From positions 1,860,001 to 1,924,000 of the forward strand of contig OZ020492.1 in NCBI GenBank assembly GCA_963971405.1: a DNA stretch of 64,000 nucleotides, given 5' to 3'. Below are positions 47,735 through 59,465 of this stretch, piece by piece. This DNA is from Psococerastis gibbosa. Its lineage: Eukaryota > Arthropoda > Insecta > Psocodea > Psocidae. The notes beneath the pieces are model-generated. The model saw only the letters and a program-made list of their open reading frames with translations, searched no databases and was not told the DNA's origin. The position numbers and the translations under genes were made by a program. Position 1 is the stretch's first letter. The number at the start of each line of letters is the position of its first letter.

Positions 47735-48585
47735 ACATCTCTAAGAACCGGTCCGAGTTTATTCGAACATGCTCTCCAATTTATCAAAATTAGCAGATAG
47801 AGAAAATGAATAATAATTTCATGGTAAATAATTTTCCTATAGTTACATTTCCGATATTTGGGGGGGAGGGGGGGGGGGGGTTGTAGCACCTGATGTCACT
47901 GGAGATGAGTTATATTCTAGATAGGTCAGAACAACACAATACCACACAGTAATAATGGCAGGGCACGCAATGCATTTAAGCGTAAATTTTCAATCATTTT
48001 TTCAAAAAACAAAATTTTTGCTCAAAACCAAATGGTTTTTTGGGAAAGCAACCTGTCCGGTTTCGTTAATCAATTTAACTCCTAAACCATGCCTGAAGGT
48101 AGAAATAATCGATGGAAAGGTTTCGCAGAAAAATTATTTTTTAATAATTTTTCATGAATATTGAGTTATTTTAATTTTTTTACCCCCAGAAGCAAACTAT
48201 CAAGGGGCTAGCGGCCCCTTGCATTTTGTTAGCATTAATATCGACTACAAGATATGTGAATTTAAAAGAAATCGTTGGAGCCGTTTTGGCGAAATCATTT
48301 TTTAGACGTTTCTTTAGAGTTTTTTGAGAATGAAACCCCCCCAAATTGAGTTAGCCCGAAATAAAAAAAACTGTCTCGAGGCATGATTTGTGTAAACCTA
48401 CTTGCAAAATTTCTTCAAAATCGGCCGAATAGTTTGCCCGGAAATCGATGAACAGACAGACAGACAGACATTTCGTAAAAACCACTTTTTTGGGTTCCTG
48501 GGACCTCAAAACGTGTAAATCCGTTGAAATCTCGGAATCGAAAATTTCAACCATCACAAAGCTTTCCTTCGACTACGTATAAATA
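47735..48585 (-). repeat. Dispersed inverted-repeat element (GCTTTCCAATTTATA type), minus copy
   Basis: A copy of the repeat that is complete at 54063, in reverse orientation, from AAGAACCGGTCCGAG (about 47740) to ...TACGTATAAAT at 48585. It carries a (GACA)n tract near 48463 and a G-tract at about 47862. Confidence 0.7.
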
Positions 48586-49085
48586 TCACACCTCGGGACG
48601 ATTTTTTTTATTTTGGCCCAACTCAATTTGGGGGGGGGGGGGGGTTTATTTTAAAAAAACTCCAAAAAAAACGCCTAAAAAAATTATTTCTCAAAAACGG
48701 CTCCAACGATTTCTTTTAAGTTCACATGTATTGCAGCCCTTATTAATGTTAATAAAATGTGGGGGGTCGCTTGCCCCTTGATTGTTTGCTTCGGGGGTAA
48801 AAAAATAAAAATATCTAAATTTTAATGAAAAATGACTAAAAAAAAAAAAAAAAATCTGCTAAACCTTTCTATCGATGATTTCTACCTTCAGGCATGTTTT
48901 AGGTGTTAAAAAGAGTAAAGAAAATCGGAAAGGTTGCTTTCCCAAAAAAGTATTTTTTTTTTGGGCAAAAAAATGTTTTTTTGAAAAAATGATAGAAAAT
49001 TCGCGGTCAAATGCATTGCGTGCCCTGCCATTATTCCTGTGGGGTAATGTGTTGTCTGACCGGTCTAGAATATGCAATGCCATCG
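48586..49085 (+). repeat. Same dispersed element, plus copy fused head to head
   Basis: Starts abruptly with CACACCTCGGGACG right after the end of the minus copy, then follows the standard order (G-tract, ACTCAAAAAA, ACGGCTCCAACGATTTCTTT, CTATCGATGATTTCTACCTTCAGGCATG). The junction removes the shared end, giving an imperfect palindrome of about 1.3 kb. Confidence 0.65.
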
Positions 49086-49602
49086 ATTAATTCAGTGCTT
49101 TGGGATAGGTGATATCCTAGGCGATTGCCAGATGGGGTCCTTGGGTTCCGCACCCCCCCCCCCCCTTCCCAAATGGTTACAGCGCACACTAGATAGAATG
49201 GAGTTTTATAGATTTCTAAATTTATTGAGGTTACCTCACCTCCAGGACGTCAGGTGAAACCCCCCCCCCCCCCCCCCCGAGATATGCGAAATTAAACCAA
49301 AAAAAAATTATTTACCATGACTTTGACTTGACTTAGGGTGGCGCTAACAGCCCATGGGGACTTTTGGCCGCACGTACTATGCCTCTCCATTTACCATGAA
49401 ATTACTTATTTTCTATATCTACTAAGTAGTTGATAAATGGGAAAGCATGTTCGAGTAATCTCGGACCGGTTCTTTTTGAATTGTCATTACTTACAATTAT
49501 TATTAGAATTATTTGGTTGTATATTTGTATATATATATTTTTTGGTTTAACTCATAATTGCTAAAAATCTGCTGGTAATTGAAAGGTGATGTAATGAGTG
49601 GA

Positions 49603-49690
49603 TGGCCATGCTTCGGAGGGCATGTGAAGCAGGCGGTCCCGGGCCTTCCTAGTTGAGTGTAAGAGAGGGCTTTATGGCCCTAACTCCCCT
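49603..49690 (+). repeat. SINE family 2, body-only copy
   Basis: GGCCATGCTTCGGAGGGCATG to CCTAACTCCCCTAGG without the tRNA-like head. Confidence 0.7.
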
Positions 49691-49739
49691 AGGTTGGTTT
49701 AGTCATAGAAACAACAACAAAAGTCTTTATTTATTGCTC

Positions 49740-50754
49740 TCCCATTCATACGTAGTACCTATATAAGGAAAGCTTTGTCATGGTCGAAATTTTCGATTCC
49801 GAGATTTCAACAGATTTACACGTTTTGAGGTCCCAGGAACCCAAAAAAGTGGTTTTTACAAAATGTCTGTCTATCGCTCTGTCCGCCACTCTGTCTGTTC
49901 ATCGATTTCTGGGCAAACTACTCGGTTAATTTAAAAGAAATTTTGCATGTAGGTTCACAAAAATCATACCTCGTGACCGTTTTTTTCTATCATCTTTTAA
50001 AAAAATAATTTTTTGCACAAAAATAAATATTTTTTTGGGAAAGCAACCTGTCCGGTTTCGTTACTCAATTTAACACCTTAAACATGTCTGAAAGTAGAAA
50101 TCATCGAAAATTATTTGTTATAGTCATTTTTCCTTAATTTTGTTTTATATTGTTTACCCCCAGAAGCATACTATATTGCGGCAAGCGACCTCCCGCATTT
50201 TATTAACATTAATATTGACTACAATATATATGAATTTAAAAGAAATCGTTGGAGCCGCTTTTGAGAAATTTTAAACGTTTTTTTTTAGTTTTTTGGGAAA
50301 GACTGTGGGCAAACTTACAAATTTGGAAAAAATTGAAAAAAAAAAGATCAATTGTTGAAAACCAGTTTCGCAGAAAAATTATTTTTTAGTCATTTCTCAT
50401 TAAAATTTAGTTATTTTTATTTTTTTACCCCCAGAAGCAAACTATCAAGGGGCAAACGACCCACCGCAATTTGTCAGCATTAACAACAACTACAACATAT
50501 GAGAATTTAAAAGAAATCGTTGGAGCCGTTTTTGAGAAATAATTTTTTTAGACGTTTTTTGGGAGTTTTTTGTGAATAAACCCCCCCCCCCCAAATTGAA
50601 GTGGCCCAAAATAAAAAAAACGATCCCGAGTTATGATTTTTGTAAACCTACATGCTAAATTTCATCAAAATCGACCGCTTAGTTTGCCCGGAAATCGATG
50701 CACAGGCAGACAGACAGACAGACATTTCGTAAAAACCACTTTTTTGGGTTCCTG
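49740..50754. repeat. Two further copies of the dispersed element, plus then minus
   Basis: A plus copy starts at CCCATTCATACGTAGTA (about 49741) and runs to about 50335; a minus copy follows to 50754, where it is interrupted by a 676-bp insertion. It resumes at 51431 and ends at about 51528. Confidence 0.65.
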
Positions 50755-51430
50755 CAGTCTGATCGAGGCGTTTATAATACCGGGGTTAAATAAATACCCT
50801 AGGATTATAACTGTAAACAAACAAATTTTGAATAGCACTTTCCATTATAAAATTATCTTGTGTGAAGTACAACTGTATTTCGCGGAGTACTCACTTCTGT
50901 TCTTTTGATACCTAGCTAGCCTTCTTCTTGGGATATTAAGAATCACGGTACTGGACACTTATAAAGGATTATAATTCAGTAAATCAAATACACATACACA
51001 ACACTGGACTTTTAAAGGTCAGAGAAACACAGAAATACTACTGGTTAAAAATATGGACGATACTGAGGTTTGAATATACGGACAACACTAGCAACACACT
51101 AGTAATAACTAGCAATAACTAACTATAACTGACTATATCTGACTATAACTAACTTAAACAAATTTGGCTCTCTGGTTTTATATCATAACTATTCAATGGA
51201 TTAGTCATAGGACACAGTATAAGTAAATACAAATACAGATTAATAGTTAAGTATGTAGAACAATGAGTAAAGTAAAGAATAATAATCCAGAGTCCTAATA
51301 ATAACCAAATTCAAGTTCCAGAGTACCGAGTACAAAGTAACAAAGTAGGCCTAGAATAGTGCTGGTACATTACACTTGTTTACCAGTGGATTAAATAAAT
51401 ACCGGTCTTATAAACGCCCCGATCAGGCTG
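50755..51430. mobile_element. 676-bp nested DNA transposon with TIR and 3-bp TSD
   Basis: Starts CAGTCTGATCGAGGCGTTTATAATACCGG and ends with the inverse CCGGTCTTATAAACGCCCCGATCAGGCTG. It interrupts the host repeat at GGTTC|CTG|..|CTG|GGACC, where other copies read GGTTCCTGGGACC; so CTG was duplicated on insertion. No transposase is encoded inside, so it is non-autonomous. The 3-bp TSD is compatible with EnSpm/CACTA- or Harbinger-like transposases, but the termini are not the canonical ones. Confidence 0.85.
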
Positions 51431-51539
51431 CTGGGACCTGAAAACGTGTAAATCCGTTGAAATCTCGGAATCGAAAATTTCGACCTTCACAAAGCTTTCC
51501 TTTTACTACGTATAAATTGGAAAGCAATAAAATATATAC

Positions 51540-52460
51540 AGTATATACCACTGGCCATTATTAAAGTAGGCAGCCAATTGAAGGGGCAGGAAGAAATTGA
51601 GAGTATTGCATAGTGAGGGTATTTAGACCGTCCCTGGTAAAGATGTGGCGAGTTGGACCCTGACGAATTGCACAATGGGCTGACACCAGCGGGACGTCCG
51701 ACCTTTTTTCTAGTTTGTAGGTTTTTCACCAGAAAAGCCTGTTTGCAATATTTGACCGTCGTGACCATTCTATAGTGTTATATATTCAATGGTATAGTCT
51801 TCTTTATTTCTATACTCTCTAACCTATCGAGAATTTTCCCCTTGTTAGAACAGTGCATCAACTGGAAATTGTCAAAATCGCAAGTATGGCCATTGTCGTG
51901 CAAGTGATTGGCGAAAACCGAAGTGCTCGTTCAATCTATCTCTGAAGTGATGCACTGTTCTAACAATCTGCCTGTCTTAATACTAATATCTCCTGTGTAT
52001 GGAATCTTCACGTAGCGGTGTTCCTCCTTCGTTATATCTTGGCCCGCGTATACCTGTCGAGCGATGTACTTCAGCCCATGTCTCCTGATGATCCTCGTCG
52101 TGAATTCCTGGGAATAACCGTTGTTTATTGCGATCTCTAGAATGGTGTTCCTTTCCTATCTGAACTGTTCTCCTGACATGTGAAGGTTGTGTAACCTGTG
52201 GGACATCGCATGGAACGCTGCTGCCTTGTGAGCCGGGGGATAGTGTGACGTCGCTGGAATCACCGTGTCCGTATGTGTAGGTTTCCTGAAAATGTTAAAA
52301 AGAAGAGCAGTATCTGTTCTAGTAACTGGGAGGTCTAGGAAGTTGTTAACTTCGATTTCCATGGTGAGTTTGATACTAGGGTGAAGATCATTGAGAATAC
52401 TGGCAAAACTGTCTAATTGTCGACGAGAACCCCTAAAAATGGCAAAGATATCGTCTTTAC
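51540..52460 (-). pseudogene. Penelope-like element, RT C-terminus and GIY-YIG remnant
   Basis: On the minus strand: VNNFLDLPVTRTD, FRKPTHTDTVIP and HKAAAFHAMSHRL (52156-52362), a pattern of the Penelope RT thumb region. It continues, with a stop at about 52156, as TILEIAINNGYS, then FRDRLNEHFGF and, near 51800-51900, HTCDFDNFQL.HCSNKGKILDRLE, the tail of the GIY-YIG endonuclease. The GIY-YIG core is missing; TTAGAACAGTGCATCA is present in inverted copies at about 51844 and 51949, flanking the damaged zone. Penelope-like elements use RT plus a GIY-YIG nicking enzyme for insertion. This copy is dead. Confidence 0.72.
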
Positions 52461-52464
52461 AGCC

Positions 52465-53290
52465 CTAACTCCGCTAGGTAGGCTTAGCAATTGGACCTAA
52501 AGTCATTATTTATTAGTAATAAAAATTAATTAAATTTAAATTGCAACACAAATAAATGATACATACATACATCATGAGTAGAAGAACGCAATGATCCACA
52601 GTAAAATTCTGTAATAGTGACCGCTTTCTGATAAAATTCATCATCAAAGTAACAGTTTTTTTTTTTTTTTTTTTTTGTGAAATAGAGCCCCAACCTCGCT
52701 CTATGAAATGGTGGCAACCGACCCGGTTTGGAATACCTAGGATGGTTTCAAGTACCGAGGTCACCTCCCGAAAATCAGAACGGAAGGAATAAGAGTCTGC
52801 CCAAGGGCAATGGACTCTTGTCTGGATAGAATAGCCTGAATGTAAGTGTAAGCCGAACAGGGAGAAGGAAAAGGCGACTAGGGCAAAAAACCTTCTCACG
52901 TGTCTGAATGATTATGTGTAGTTACAGTATCAATTTACATCGGAAGAGAGATAGAAGATAGTAAGGAGAGAGGAAAGAGTTGTGTCTTAAAACTAAGATG
53001 TGTAGAAGGATTACCTCCATAGTGCATGAGAATTGCTCGGGACGCAGATGATCTTTTCATCCCGAACTCTCTCAGCACCACGAAGTGTGCAAGAGTAGAG
53101 TGTCGAGTGGTGATCTGTACAAAACACAATAAATTAAATATGCGTAGCCGCTGCGGGTGCCACTGGACAGTGGTGCCCTCAACTTGAACACCAGCTGATC
53201 GAACTGGGTCGGTCTCTGTCACACCATGGCCAGCAGCTCGCAGGGCCACAAACAAGAGTCTGCTAACAACACATGAAAAAAAGGCCAGCT
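52465..53290. other. Repeat fragments, no gene
   Basis: Starts with a SINE family 2 scrap (CCCTAACTCCGCTAGG), followed at 52585-52650 by a Penelope-end block (GATCCACAGTAAAATTCTG, TGACCGCTTTCTGATAAAAT.CATCATC), a T-run and unassigned sequence. No ORF here is convincing. Confidence 0.4.
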
Positions 53291-53296
53291 TATATA

Positions 53297-54043
53297 CTAC
53301 GGGATGGGAGTGGGAGGTAGAGGCGGGGGTTGACTACATAAATCGAGTAGTGGGGATACAGTTTCAAACATTATATCGTTCGTGAGAACCTAGTTATTCC
53401 TAATAGCTTTCTAATCTCTAAACTTTCTAACCTGTCTAATAGTCTACCTTTATTACAACAATGCTGAATTTTAAAATCTTCAAAATTACATGAGTGCTAG
53501 TTACTTGAGGGGTGGCCCGCAAAAGCTGAGGTACAGTCATTTTTACATTTTTAGGAGAAGTCAGCATGAAGACTAATAACCCGAACTACTAACAAAATTG
53601 TTTCCTTCAGCTGGCTGCCCCCCCCCCCCCAAACTTAGGAAAATTCCTCATCAACTGTAAGGATAAGGTTCACAACAATAGGAAAGCAGGGGTGTTTAAA
53701 ACTTATTGTAATGAGTGTAGTGCGAGTTATATTGGACAGAGTGGGCGCAATTTTAAGTTTCGCTTACATGAGCATACAAATGCGATCGGTAAAAATGACT
53801 GTACCTCAGCTTTTGCGGGCCACCTCTCAAGTAGCTCGCACTCATGTAATTTTGAAGATTTTAAAATTCTGCATTGTTGTAATAAAGGTAGACTATTAGA
53901 CAGGTTAGAAAGTTTAGAGATTATAAAGGAAGGCTATTAGGAATAACGAGGTTCTCACGAACGATATAATGTTTCGAACTGTATCCCCACTACTCGATTT
54001 ATGTAGTCAACCCCCGCCTCTACCTCCACCTCCCATCCCGAAG
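53297..54043. mobile_element. Penelope-like element with 250-bp inverted arms
   Basis: The left arm (about 53297-53547) is the reverse complement of the right arm (about 53790-54043); shared blocks include GTAAAAATGACTGTACCTCAGCTTTTGCGGGCC, AACGATATAATGTTTC.AACTG and TCAACCCCCGCCTCTACC. The arms include the 3' end of the coding region, so the structure is two element 3' ends joined in opposite orientation around a unique centre (53548-53789). Confidence 0.8.
53640..53940 (+). pseudogene. GIY-YIG endonuclease domain of the Penelope-like element
   Basis: Open from about 53640 to the stop at 53938-53940. It contains CNECSASYIGQSGRNFKFRLHEH (YIG half, catalytic Arg and the R..EH helix), then HSCNFEDFKIL and GRLLDRLESLEI, the standard end of Penelope GIY-YIG domains. 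The RT domain that should precede it is absent. The 3' half is duplicated in reverse orientation in the left arm. Confidence 0.78.
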
Positions 54044-54062
54044 TATACAAGCTGGCGTTTTT

Positions 54063-54765
54063 GCTTTCCAATTTATACGTAGTATAAGGAAAGCTTTGTG
54101 ATGGTCGAAATTGTCGATTTCGAGATTTCAACGGATTTACACGTTTTGAGGTCCCAGGAACCCAAAAAAGTGGTTTTTACGAAATGTCTGTCTGTCGCTC
54201 TGTCTGTTCATCGATTTCCGGGCAAACTACTCGGCCGAGTTTGATACAATTTTGCATGTAGGTTCACAAAAATCATACCCCGACACCAATTTTTTTTATT
54301 TTATGCTAACTCAATTTGGGGGGGGGGGGGGATTCTCAAAAAAACCTATAATTGCTTCTGGGGGTACAAAAATAAAAATAACTCAATTTTCATGAAAATT
54401 GACTGAAAAATAATTTTTCTGTGGACCCTTTCTATCGATGATTCCTACCTTCAGGTATGTTTTAGGTGTTCAATATAGTAACAAAACCGGACAGGTTGCA
54501 TTCCCAAAAAATATTTGGGTGTGTGCAAAAATTATTTTTTGACGAAATTATGGAAAATTATTTAAATTCACGCCCCAATATATTATGTGTGTCATTGTTA
54601 CTACTGTTACAATGTATTGGTCTGTTCGTTCCAGAATATGCAATTAAGTTTTAAGGGGTTTTTAATATATTGAGGTGGACCCCCCCCCCCCCCAATTACA
54701 CATTATGTCTATCTACTAATTTATAAATTGGAAAGCATGTTCGAGCAAACTCGGACCGGTTCTTT
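54063..54765 (+). repeat. Dispersed inverted-repeat element, complete copy
   Basis: Starts GCTTTCCAATTTATACG and ends ..TTATAAATTGGAAAGC (54736), a 15-bp inverted repeat, with a constant extension ATGTTCGAG..CTCGGACCGGTTCTTT. It carries GACAGA/CTGT tracts, a G-tract and no ORF. Also present at 47735, 48586, 49740, 50335-51528 (split), 61048, and as fragments at 30960 and 60480. Confidence 0.75.
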
Positions 54766-55218
54766 CATGTGTTGTTAGTCTGATGATGGATTTTATCCGA
54801 AACCAGTCTCTATTATAGAATTTCACTGTAGTTAATAAGGTAAAAAAGTAAACTGAATGGGGGTCAACTATTATATATACATTGCAAGCTGCGCGTTTCC
54901 TTTTTTGATATTTACTGAAAAGGGGAGGTTTAGTTAAATTATGAAAATGTGATTTTTAACGAAGAACTAATATCAGCCTTAGTGGGAAAGCTGACAACAT
55001 CATTAAAATAAAGGCCATTCTTGTCTTTTAGCGTTATAGACCTCTCAGTCCATGTTACTGATTAAATTTAGGACCAGAATATAACATCTGCTTTTTAATT
55101 CCAAAAACATAGCTTCAGTCATAAGTGGTATCCATGCCAGGACCGACTCGAGCCCTGAGGTAAAAAAGTGGGTCGTAAAATTAAAATTATTATATACTAA
55201 GAAGTCAAATTATATCTC
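54766..55218. other. Penelope-end scrap and spacer
   Basis: 54780-54835 resembles the Penelope-end block (CTGATGATGGATTTTATCCGAAACC). The rest has no supportable feature. Confidence 0.4.
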
Positions 55219-58200
55219 TCAAATTGTGCTAGCTTGGCTACTCAATTTCCTTTCCACTATAAATGGAAAGTAATAACTATAATAGAAATGTTTTGATCTT
55301 TTTAAAATCGGAGTCAAAAATTCATCATCTCTATAAACGTAAACTATTTGAGAACGAACAGGACTATAAACGTATAAAAGGCATAAAGCAACTCCAGTCA
55401 CGGCTAGTGTCACTTGAATTTGGGTGTAATACTGGTGAGTCTTATTCAGTATGATGCCGCCATCATCATCATATTTTAAGTATATAACATTGATATTGCC
55501 TACGCTATCAGTAACTCCCACCTTTTTACATGTTACAGGACACTTAATTTCTAGTAAGAAACAAGAGCCTGTTTTTACATCGACGACTATGCCATCTGGA
55601 CTGCAGCAAAGCCACGGCTCTAGGGGATGAACCACGAGTCCTACTGAGACCAATTTTTTTTTTAATTATTGCCTCAAGCTCTGCACGAGCAACTGGTTCG
55701 TTGCGAATACCGTACGTCAGATTAGGCAAAGAACCAATTTTTCGGCAAAGCTTCGCAGGCAGCTGCTCTAAATTTTTGCGGCAAGTTCGAACTCGATGTA
55801 TTAGGGTACTTGATAAACGTATTTCCCGTTGTTCATGCCATAGAGTCGAGTTTGACTGCTCAACAGTCTGCAAGCATAGTCGCGCTGTATCCCTGATTTC
55901 AACTTCCAATGTATATATAATGGTGCACAATTCTCTATGAAATGTTAAGCAGGGTGACAGCTCATATGCTATATGCCCTGGGCCAACATTGCATATGTCC
56001 CCAATTACCTTCTTCAGCCAAACATCCTCGATTTTCAACACCACAGCTGTTATAATATCTTCAACGATTGCGGTAGATGTTACTGTCCTCACCGATTTTG
56101 CCTCTTCCCTTAGCATTTTCGCCATTGGGCAGTTCATCTTGAGCATTGCTGACTTCGATGCCTCAAGTTCGCTTTTTGGCGATGGTTTCACCTGAAATAT
56201 TAATTAATTGAAATGAAATTCAGCAAGACTAGCACAATCCATGGTCATTGAAGTTCGTCAACTTTTGAGTTTTTCGCAGGTGCAACGTTATGTTTTAAAA
56301 ATAATGACTGATACAAGCTTCTAAACATGAATTGATGGTAAATAATTGCTGGTGAAATTGAGTATGGTATCGCTGGAAGAGCTACCGGTCCTGAACCCGT
56401 ACTGGTTCATATAAAAGAATCTCCTTCAAAATATTTGGTTATTTGGTGGCATTTCAGAATGTTTTCAATGAGTTTAGACGATGTCGAGAGAATGGATATC
56501 AGCCATTCTCATGAAAGTGTGACCATAAGCAAGAGCATAAAACCAAAGTTATAAAAGCTCAAAATCCGTTCAAAATAATTGTTGTGCCCTCAATTTATTT
56601 TCCAAGAAAAACAGATAGGTTGGTGTAGCTTAATTTATTTTATTTTAAGCAATATTTGGAAAAAGGACTGGGTATAACTTTATGGACTGGGCTAACACAA
56701 ACGGTCTGAGGAAGGACCGGTGATAGCGTTTGAAGGAACTGAACAAAACGGGTACCATCTTGATCGTCTAGGCTCCCCTAAGCCTACTTAAAATATCTGA
56801 AGAAAAACAATTTCGTGAAACTTGAGTGGAAGTGCTCTTCAGATTGTCAGTCGCGGCATGCTCATCTCGTTCATATTTTTTTTTCTGTCTACTTTTTTCA
56901 TATTTTCCTTGAATTAGAAAGCATAAGCATCAATTTAGGTTTGTCCAGTCTCGAAAATGTATCCCAGCCCTTCCTCATAGTGGACTGGTATAACCGGGAC
57001 TGGAGCTACAAATCAAAAAATTTTATTATTACGCAGAAGTTTGACAGATCTTGGACCAAGCGAAGTTATCCGGCGTATTTTACTTTAAAACAGCTTTAAT
57101 AAAATACTTGAAAAATATTTTTAGATAAATTTGATATGGTTTTATGGGAAATGGACTTACTAACATCAAGGTATGACAAAGTATGTATGTAAAGGCTCAG
57201 TCGTAGCGCAATATTTTAATAAATAATTATAAAATTTAAAAAATCACTTGCTTCTTGGCATCACCTTGATTGAACGATTCATTTCATTTCATATTAAATC
57301 AAATTATCCGTGTGCATTTCCCCCCAATTTCAGTTTAAACTTTCTGGACTTTCTGCAATAAATTGCTTAAGGACCCGATTGTAAAAAAAAAAATTAATGA
57401 CAACGTTTCCTAATACAATCAATTGTCCTAGTTTTATAACCAATGGCAAATATAGATTTTACTATACCTGTAGACAACAAAATTATGAAACCCATTGATA
57501 ATTTGAAAGGGGGACTGGTAGTAACTGTTAGGTCCAGCCCAGGTAAAAAAAGTGAAATAAAAAATGAAATTATTACTAAAAAATTAGGTCACATTAAAAA
57601 TTAGTGTTATATACTTCAAGTAAGAATCAAATTAAGCGTAATGTCTAGTTTAGAAAACAAATCCATATTACCGCTTGGTCACATTTTCATGAGAATGGCC
57701 GATATCAGCCTATATAATTGCAGGGGTTCTTTTTAGAACCAATGTTTTCTATAGCCTATAATATATTCAACTGACCTGATTTCTGGGATACAGCTCTTGC
57801 ATGGTCTTCTCAAAACTATAGGTTACCCCAGACTTCCCTGACGGAATACCCCAAGTCCGCGAATCTGACGTCTTCGAATCCGCACCGTGGCTATTTATGT
57901 AGTGAACTAAAGCAGCCACATGCTTGCACTCACCCCCGCATCCGCTGCAACACGTGCAGGTGCCGCCCACGAATGTACGATAGAGGCCAAGCTGAAACCA
58001 AAATTAAACGTAAGCTACATACCACTAGCCTAACATAACATCTTACTCAACCGTATTAGGGCTGAGAAGCGGCCCCCAGGTCACTGAACGCAACGTACTT
58101 AGAGAAAATTGGGATAGGGAGGGCAATTGAAATTATAGCTCTTGCCCACACTCCCCAGAAATAGTTATACACCAGCTCTTTATTTAAACCTTCTGCAAAT

Positions 58201-58683
58201 CTCAATAGTTTCTAGCTCATTATTTCATACTTTAGGCGGGCTTTCCACATACGTCAATCGTCAATGAGACATGTGAAATTGAAGGTTTAGCAAACATTAA
58301 AGACATACTAAAAATTCTGTTACCACGTCAAAACCATATTTCTCATTGACGATTGACGTATGTGGAAACCCCACCTAAACACAATGTGTACAAGAGGCGT
58401 TAGATACTGCCTTACTGGATTACCCGTCTGTGCTTGTTGTAAGCTGTGAAGAGTTGGCGATCAAAACTGCGAAATAACTTATGGCACATTCCAACAACTT
58501 ACTTACATGGATTACAACATCGTATATATTGGAAATTGTCATTTGCGAAACAACTCGAGCCGTAATTCTTTTATCTTTCTCCTCCGTAACATCCAAGACA
58601 TGACCAGCAGAGACCAGCAGAACCGCACATTTTCTGTTCCTCGAAGACAGGTAAGTAAATCCTTTGATGGAAGGAAATCCGTA
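55219..58683 (-). CDS. SWIM zinc-finger and YqaJ-type nuclease protein, one frameshift
   Basis: Three phase-0 exons on the minus strand: 58683-58507 (59 codons; ITARVVSQMTISNIYDVVIH), 57991-57776 (72 codons; SWIM finger CTCCSGCGGECKHVAAL) and 56191-55219. Splice sites are good (CAG|GTCAGT, CAT|GTAAGT; acceptors GGTTTCAG, ATATTTCAG, ATTATAG). The last exon holds a helical region (EQREIRLSSTLIHRVRTC), then the YqaJ/lambda-exonuclease core: HPLEPWLCCSPDG, LLEIKCP and YYTQIQVTLAVTG, giving the D, E-x-K and Q residues. Between them a run of 10 A (55665-55674) puts the two halves out of frame; nine would restore the frame. SWIM-YqaJ proteins are common in arthropod genomes and may act with transposons. 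The first exon was not found. It faces the THAP-DDE gene tail to tail. Confidence 0.82.
56200..57770. other. Intron of the SWIM-YqaJ gene
   Basis: 1584-bp intron. Small ORFs in it lack recognisable domains. No repeat boundary is clear. Confidence 0.4.
58235..58375. repeat. 141-bp MITE in a SWIM-YqaJ intron
   Basis: Inverted ends GGCGGGCTTTCCACATACGTCAATCGTCAATGAGA and its near-exact inverse at the right end (TCTCATTGACGATTGACGTATGTGGAAACCCCACC), flanked by TA on both sides (58233-58234 and 58376-58377). A TA target is typical of Tc1/mariner-type and ISL2EU-type elements. Confidence 0.82.
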
Positions 58684-59228
58684 CTATAATATCACAAGAG
58701 GATGAGACATTTCAGAAATTCAGACAAAATATAGAGAATAGAGAACAGAGCACGCGCCACGTGCTCACGACTAAATACAAAATTACAAACAAATGCCAAT
58801 TTCAAATGTAAACAAACCAAGACCCCACAAGACGATATTAAATGTTTTATTTTTTTTTAAATCAATTTCTTAATTATATACTTATTTTGAACTTTCAAAA
58901 AATATTTTATAAGATTAGAAACTATCGAGTAGCTTTACAACTGTGGGAAAAAATTGAAATCACCATAATTTTATTATTTTCGAATATTTTCTATAAGGCG
59001 CCTATACCCCTAATTCTCCCGTAACTTATAAAATACCCGTTGGCGCGCTGACATCGATATGCGACCACGCGTCTATATGGAATACATCTCTTACTCTAAT
59101 GCCACGACTAGAGATCCCCAAAAAACGATTATTTACTACGCTAATGCTATTTCAAAGGTTTCAAAGTTTTCAAAATGTTAGAAAACGCCGGGTCTTTTTC
59201 TTCGTCTTATATGAACCTACAAATACAG

Positions 59229-59465
59229 CACAAGAGGGATAATTCAAAATGTTTTGTAAACAAGAAATGGTTGTTTTCGACGAAATGAATTAATTTCTCT
59301 TTCTCCAGTAGTCGCAAACTTACAAAGATGGTCAGATGTAAAATTCAGATTATAATCTGATTATGGCACTTTCGTACCTTTGTGACTGTGGAACGAGAAA
59401 CAAATTTTTTTATACACTACCATTCCTTGTTTACAAAATATTTTGAAATATGCTCCTTAGGCATT
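59229..59465. repeat. Foldback element
   Basis: Arms of about 105 bases sharing TTCAAAAT.TTTTGTAAACAAG.AATGGT and TTTCTC.TTC..CAGT.GCAAA; short centre near 59345. Confidence 0.65.

Noticed and set aside
45527..48164. Several 60-90 codon ORFs on both strands
   Set aside because: They fall in repeats and MITEs or run through homopolymers; no coding signal.
37940..50760. CRISPR-like regular repeats
   Set aside because: The repeats are simple tandem or dispersed eukaryotic elements without spacer structure.
53297..53547. Minus-strand ORF shadow of the GIY-YIG tail
   Set aside because: It is the inverted arm copy of the gene at 53640-53940, not an independent gene.
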